Shown: positions 4,940 through 7,220 of the stretch, one piece after another
Layout of the letters: the number at the start of each line of letters is the position of its first letter
How positions within the stretch are numbered: position 1 is the first letter of the stretch
Assembly: GCA_025928735.1 (NCBI GenBank)
Contig: JAICIW010000112.1
Location: forward strand, 1 to 7,220
Direction of reading: 5' to 3'
DNA: 7,220 bases
DNA from: Rhodanobacteraceae bacterium
Lineage (GTDB): Bacteria > Pseudomonadota > Gammaproteobacteria > Xanthomonadales > Rhodanobacteraceae
Program-made: the position numbers and the translations under genes
The notes under the pieces: model-generated
Seen by the model: the letters and a program-made list of their open reading frames with translations, nothing else
Told to the model about the DNA's origin: nothing
Database searches by the model: none

Positions 4940-6091
4940 ATGCCCTGGAAGGAACCCGGCGAAAAACCGCGCGAACCCAAGGGCCGCGAGCCATGGGGGC
5001 AGGGTGGCGGCCAGGGCGGCGGCCCGGATCTCGATGCGTGGTTCCGCAAGGCGCGGCGGCGGCTCGGCCCGTTCGGCCGCGGCCCGATGGGTGCGCTGGC
5101 ACTGATCGTGGTGCTGATCGTCCTGTGGTTCGTGATCGGTGGTTGGACGTCGATCGGCGGCCAGCAGGTGGGCGTGCTGTTGCGGTTCGGACATTTCCAG
5201 CGCGTGCTGCAACCCGGCGTGCACCTGCATTTGCCGCTACCCATCGACGATGTGCAGAAGGTCGACATGGATCGCGTGCGCACCGTGAACGACGAGGCGC
5301 GCGTGCTCACCAGTGATGGACAACTGGTGCTGATCGATTACGACGTGCATTACAAGGTCACCAACGCGCGCGCGTTCCTGTATGCCACGCGCGATGCCGA
5401 GGAAGTCGTCCGTAACGCAGCCAATTCCGCCGTGCGCGCGGCCACGGGCACGCACGACATGCAATGCCTTATCGACAGCCTCGACCTGCCATGCGCCGCG
5501 GGGGCCGTCGATACCGACAGGCTTGGCGCCGACGTGCTTGCCCGCCTGCGCGCTTCGCTGCCCAAGGCGCAGGACAAACTCGGCGCCGCGATCACGGACG
5601 TCGATGTCCAGAGCATCGGCGTACCCTCGGACGTGAAGCAGGCCTTCGATGCCATTGCGAAGGCGCACGACGACGTCAAGACCATGAAGACCAGCGCCGA
5701 TGCCGACGCCGCGCGCCGCAAGGTCGACGTCAAGAATGAAGCGGCCTCGATCAAGTCCGATGCCGAGGCGTACCGGCGCCAGGCCGTCGCCGACGCCAAC
5801 GCGGCGGTCGCGCGTTTCGATCACATCCTGCCGCAATATCAGGTCGCGCCGCAGGTAACGCGCCATCGGTTGTGGCTGGACACCATGCAGGCAGTATTGA
5901 CCCGCAACCACGTGGTGGTGAATACCGGCTCCGGCAACGTGATCGTGCAGTTTCCCTCGCAGCGCCCCGACGTGAGCGGTGCGCCGGCAAGTGCGGCCAG
6001 CGGTGCGTCGCCCGCCCCGGTTGCACCCGCTTCATCGGCATCGACCGCCGCGCCGGTGACCTCCGGCCCCGAGATGCAGGCGATGGACTGA
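4940..6091 (+). CDS. hflK: FtsH protease modulator HflK (SPFH/prohibitin family)
   Basis: With HflC it forms a large membrane complex that surrounds the FtsH protease and governs access of membrane substrates. The protein has 383 residues against 419 in E. coli. It has a cytoplasmic Gly/Pro-rich N-terminus (MPWKEPGEKP, then GQGGGQGGGPD around 20-30, DLDAWFRK 30-37), one membrane segment at about 51-68 (ALALIVVLIVLWFVIGGW), then a periplasmic SPFH domain (GVLLRFGHFQRVLQPGVHLHLP 78-99, LTSDGQLVLIDYDVHYKVTN 123-142), a helical region rich in Ala, Lys and Asp at 233-295, and the family C-terminal block HILPQYQVAPQVTRHRLWLDTMQ (295-317). The tail from about 345 is low-complexity Ala/Ser/Pro. Unlike E. 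coli HflK, a Cys176/Cys185 pair lies in the periplasmic part. The start is ATG 4940 with TGAGG 10 nt upstream. Its TGA shares one base with the hflC ATG. Confidence 0.97.
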   Translation: MPWKEPGEKPREPKGREPWGQGGGQGGGPDLDAWFRKARRRLGPFGRGPMGALALIVVLIVLWFVIGGWTSIGGQQVGVLLRFGHFQRVLQPGVHLHLPLPIDDVQKVDMDRVRTVNDEARVLTSDGQLVLIDYDVHYKVTNARAFLYATRDAEEVVRNAANSAVRAATGTHDMQCLIDSLDLPCAAGAVDTDRLGADVLARLRASLPKAQDKLGAAITDVDVQSIGVPSDVKQAFDAIAKAHDDVKTMKTSADADAARRKVDVKNEAASIKSDAEAYRRQAVADANAAVARFDHILPQYQVAPQVTRHRLWLDTMQAVLTRNHVVVNTGSGNVIVQFPSQRPDVSGAPASAASGASPAPVAPASSASTAAPVTSGPEMQAMD

Positions 6092-6972
6092 TGAAATACG
6101 CCATTCCCATCGTGATCATCGTGCTGGCGTTGCTCGGCATCAATGGCATCTATGTCGTTGGCGAAGGCCACGCCGTGGTGCTGTCCCGCTTCGGCGACGT
6201 GCAGGTCGCAGGCATCGGCCCCGGCCTGCATTTCAAGCTGCCGTTCGTGCAGGACGTTTCGGTGTATGACACCCGTGAGATCACCACGCAAGCCGAGCCC
6301 GGCGACTGCAAGACGCGCGATGGCCAGCTCGTGCGGGTCGGTTTCCACGTGCGCTGGCAGATCGTCGATCCCGCGTTGTATTACAAGATGACGTCCGGCG
6401 ACGAACTACAGGCCATCCAGTTGATGGAACCGCTGGTCCGCGACGCCTTGCGCAAGGACGTCGCGAACACCGACTTGTCGGGCCTGTTGTCCAGCGGCGA
6501 GGGCATCGGCGCGCGGTTGCGCGGCGAAGTGGGTGCGCAGGTTCGTCAGAAGCTCGGCATCGACGTTCTGGATATCGCGATCGGCCGCGTGTTGCCGCCG
6601 GAAGACGCCCTCGCGTCCGTTTACAAGCGCATGACCACCGAAGCGCAGGCCGCCGCAGGCACCGTGCGCGCAAAAGGCGAAGCCGCGGCGGCGGCCATCC
6701 GTGCCGAGGGCGACGCTGACGACCAACAGGTACTCGCTGCCGCCAATCAATCCGCGGCAGCGGTGCGCGGCGAGGGCGATGCGCAGGCAGCGAAGATCTA
6801 CGCCACCGCTTCGGCGAAAGACCCGCAATTCTTCCGCTACTGGACCAGCCTCGACACCTGGCGCAAGAGCTTCAGCGGCGGTGGCGCGGTCGTGGTGCTG
6901 GACAAGAATTCCTCTTTTATGCAAGCCGTCGATGCAGGCGCTTCGGGCAACGGTGCGCCAGCGAAGCACTGA
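6091..6972 (+). CDS. hflC: FtsH protease modulator HflC (SPFH/prohibitin family)
   Basis: Partner of HflK in the membrane complex that controls FtsH. The protein has 293 residues against 334 in E. coli; the difference lies mainly in a region of E. coli HflC near residues 140-190 that is shorter here (around 125-155). An N-terminal membrane anchor at about 3-22 (YAIPIVIIVLALLGINGIYV) is followed by VGEGHAVVLSRFGDV (23-37), GPGLHFKLPFVQDV (43-56), a periplasmic SPFH domain, LGIDVLDIAIGRVLPP (155-170) and YKRMTTEAQ (178-186). An alanine-rich coiled-coil follows, with RAKGEAAAAAIRAEGDA (193-209) and RGEGDAQAAKIYA (226-238), then KDPQFFRYWTSL (243-254). The ATG overlaps the hflK stop by one base (TGATG), indicating translational coupling and an equal ratio of the two subunits. 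AGG lies 10 nt upstream. No small DUF2065 (YjeT-like) gene follows, although one separates hflC and purA in many relatives. Confidence 0.97.
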   Translation: MKYAIPIVIIVLALLGINGIYVVGEGHAVVLSRFGDVQVAGIGPGLHFKLPFVQDVSVYDTREITTQAEPGDCKTRDGQLVRVGFHVRWQIVDPALYYKMTSGDELQAIQLMEPLVRDALRKDVANTDLSGLLSSGEGIGARLRGEVGAQVRQKLGIDVLDIAIGRVLPPEDALASVYKRMTTEAQAAAGTVRAKGEAAAAAIRAEGDADDQQVLAAANQSAAAVRGEGDAQAAKIYATASAKDPQFFRYWTSLDTWRKSFSGGGAVVVLDKNSSFMQAVDAGASGNGAPAKH

Positions 6973-6974
6973 GC

Positions 6975-6987
6975 GACGATTGTCGTC
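6975..6987 (+). repeat. Small hairpin just after the hflC stop
   Basis: GACGA (6975-6979) and TCGTC (6983-6987) form a 5-bp stem with a TTG loop directly after the hflC TGA. No T-tract follows, so it is not a convincing terminator. Confidence 0.35.
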
Positions 6988-6988
6988 A

Positions 6989-7020
6989 GATCGGGCCTGG
7001 TCACCGAGCGTCGCCCCACA
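6989..7020. repeat. Direct repeat, copy 1 (hflC-purA spacer)
   Basis: This 32-bp segment recurs at 7189-7220, offset by exactly 200 bp, with 28 of 32 bases identical. The last 20 bases differ at only one position (TCACCGAGCG against TCACCGATCG, followed by TCGCCCCACA in both). Upstream of 6989 the similarity stops. It may extend beyond the window in the second copy. Confidence 0.85.
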
Positions 7021-7052
7021 TCGAAACACAACATCGGAACGAGAAACGAACA

Positions 7053-7139
7053 ATGGGACAGTCCGTAGTCATCCTTGGCGCCCAGTGGGGGCGAACGGCT
7101 GCGCTTGCGGACTGCCTGTGGCAGTCCGCGCAGGCGTGA
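7053..7139 (+). pseudogene. purA: 5' fragment of adenylosuccinate synthetase, disrupted after codon 13
   Basis: PurA joins IMP and aspartate using GTP in the first committed step to AMP. The frame from ATG 7053 reads MGQSVVILGAQWG, the exact PurA N-terminus and the first half of the GTP-binding loop that normally continues as DEGKGK. Here codon 14 onward reads RTAALADCLWQSAQA and stops at TGA 7137-7139, giving 28 residues. The position right after hflC is where purA sits in many gammaproteobacteria. Only a weak purine-rich ribosome site precedes it (GGAACGAG near 7036-7043). Since purA is needed for purine synthesis, an intact copy probably starts downstream of the window, especially as part of the purA leader reappears at 7189-7220. 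The fragment may be a dead duplicate, a short upstream ORF, or an assembly fault. Confidence 0.8.
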
Positions 7140-7188
7140 GCGCCCGAGGCAGGACGCCGAGGGCCGGGTGACTTGGCGAGATCAGGAT
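7091..7188. repeat. Unidentified inserted segment, possible small interspersed repeat
   Basis: About 98 bp between the end of PurA homology and the second copy of the spacer sequence. It encodes nothing recognisable. It carries a perfect hairpin (7107-7129) and GC-rich near-repeats (CGCCCGAGG at 7141-7149, CGCCGAGGGCC at 7155-7165). There is no transposase, so if mobile it would be non-autonomous and of REP or MITE size. Boundaries are set only by loss of similarity on each side. Confidence 0.45.
7107..7129. repeat. Perfect 10-bp hairpin inside the inserted segment
   Basis: GCGGACTGCC (7107-7116) and GGCAGTCCGC (7120-7129) are exact inverse copies around a TGT loop; T7106 and G7130 add a wobble pair. 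There is no following T-tract, so it is more like a REP or structured RNA stem than a rho-independent terminator. Confidence 0.8.
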
Positions 7189-7220
7189 GATCGAGCGTAG
7201 TCACCGATCGTCGCCCCACA
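7189..7220. repeat. Direct repeat, copy 2, reaching the window edge
   Basis: Second copy of the 6989-7020 sequence with 4 mismatches in 32, three of them in its first 12 bases. If it continues as in copy 1, another purA leader and start codon would follow near 7253. The window ends at the repeat, so its true length is unknown. Confidence 0.85.

Noticed and set aside
5237..5911. Minus-strand frame of 224 codons opposite hflK
   Set aside because: Shadow of hflK with no recognisable domain or start signal.
7107..7129. Hairpin as a rho-independent terminator of the hfl operon
   Set aside because: The stem is strong but no T-tract follows on either strand, and it lies beyond the purA start codon.

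Overview
This window looks like a high-GC gammaproteobacterial chromosome, most likely order Xanthomonadales (Xanthomonadaceae or Rhodanobacteraceae). The evidence is the conserved miaA-hfq-hflX-hflK-hflC-purA gene order, proteins that match those families closely, and intergenic palindromes and heptad repeats of the kind common in that order. The assignment rests on recognition of protein families, not on a search.

Layout. Positions 1-676 (minus) hold the N-terminal 225 residues of kbl (2-amino-3-ketobutyrate CoA ligase). Positions 677-932 are a gene-free spacer holding REP-like palindromes and a degenerate 7-bp tandem repeat. Positions 933-1967 (minus) hold tdh (L-threonine 3-dehydrogenase). 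Tdh and Kbl carry out the two steps from threonine to glycine plus acetyl-CoA, with tdh transcribed first. An 86-bp divergent promoter region (1968-2053) separates tdh from the plus-strand cluster: miaA (2054-3025, tRNA A37 prenylation), hfq (3101-3361, RNA chaperone), hflX (3367-4725, ribosome-associated GTPase, apparently with a CTG start), a 214-bp spacer with an extended -10 promoter and possible RNA structure, hflK (4940-6091) and hflC (6091-6972), the membrane prohibitin-like pair that controls the FtsH protease.

The right edge (6973-7220) is the unusual part. The purA (adenylosuccinate synthetase) start is present at 7053, but the reading frame leaves the PurA family after codon 13 (...GAQWG) and stops at 7137-7139. 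The foreign-looking stretch contains a perfect 10-bp hairpin. A 32-bp piece of the hflC-purA spacer (6989-7020) then reappears at 7189-7220, offset by exactly 200 bp and with 4 mismatches. Either a short repeat element has inserted into the start of purA together with duplication of the purA leader, or two copies of an interspersed repeat flank the purA start. The window ends before this can be resolved.

No tRNA, rRNA, CRISPR array, transposase or complete novel multi-gene system is visible. The genes are otherwise ordinary housekeeping genes; the most interesting signals are the broken purA start, the CTG start of hflX, and a promoter placement that suggests a leaderless miaA mRNA.
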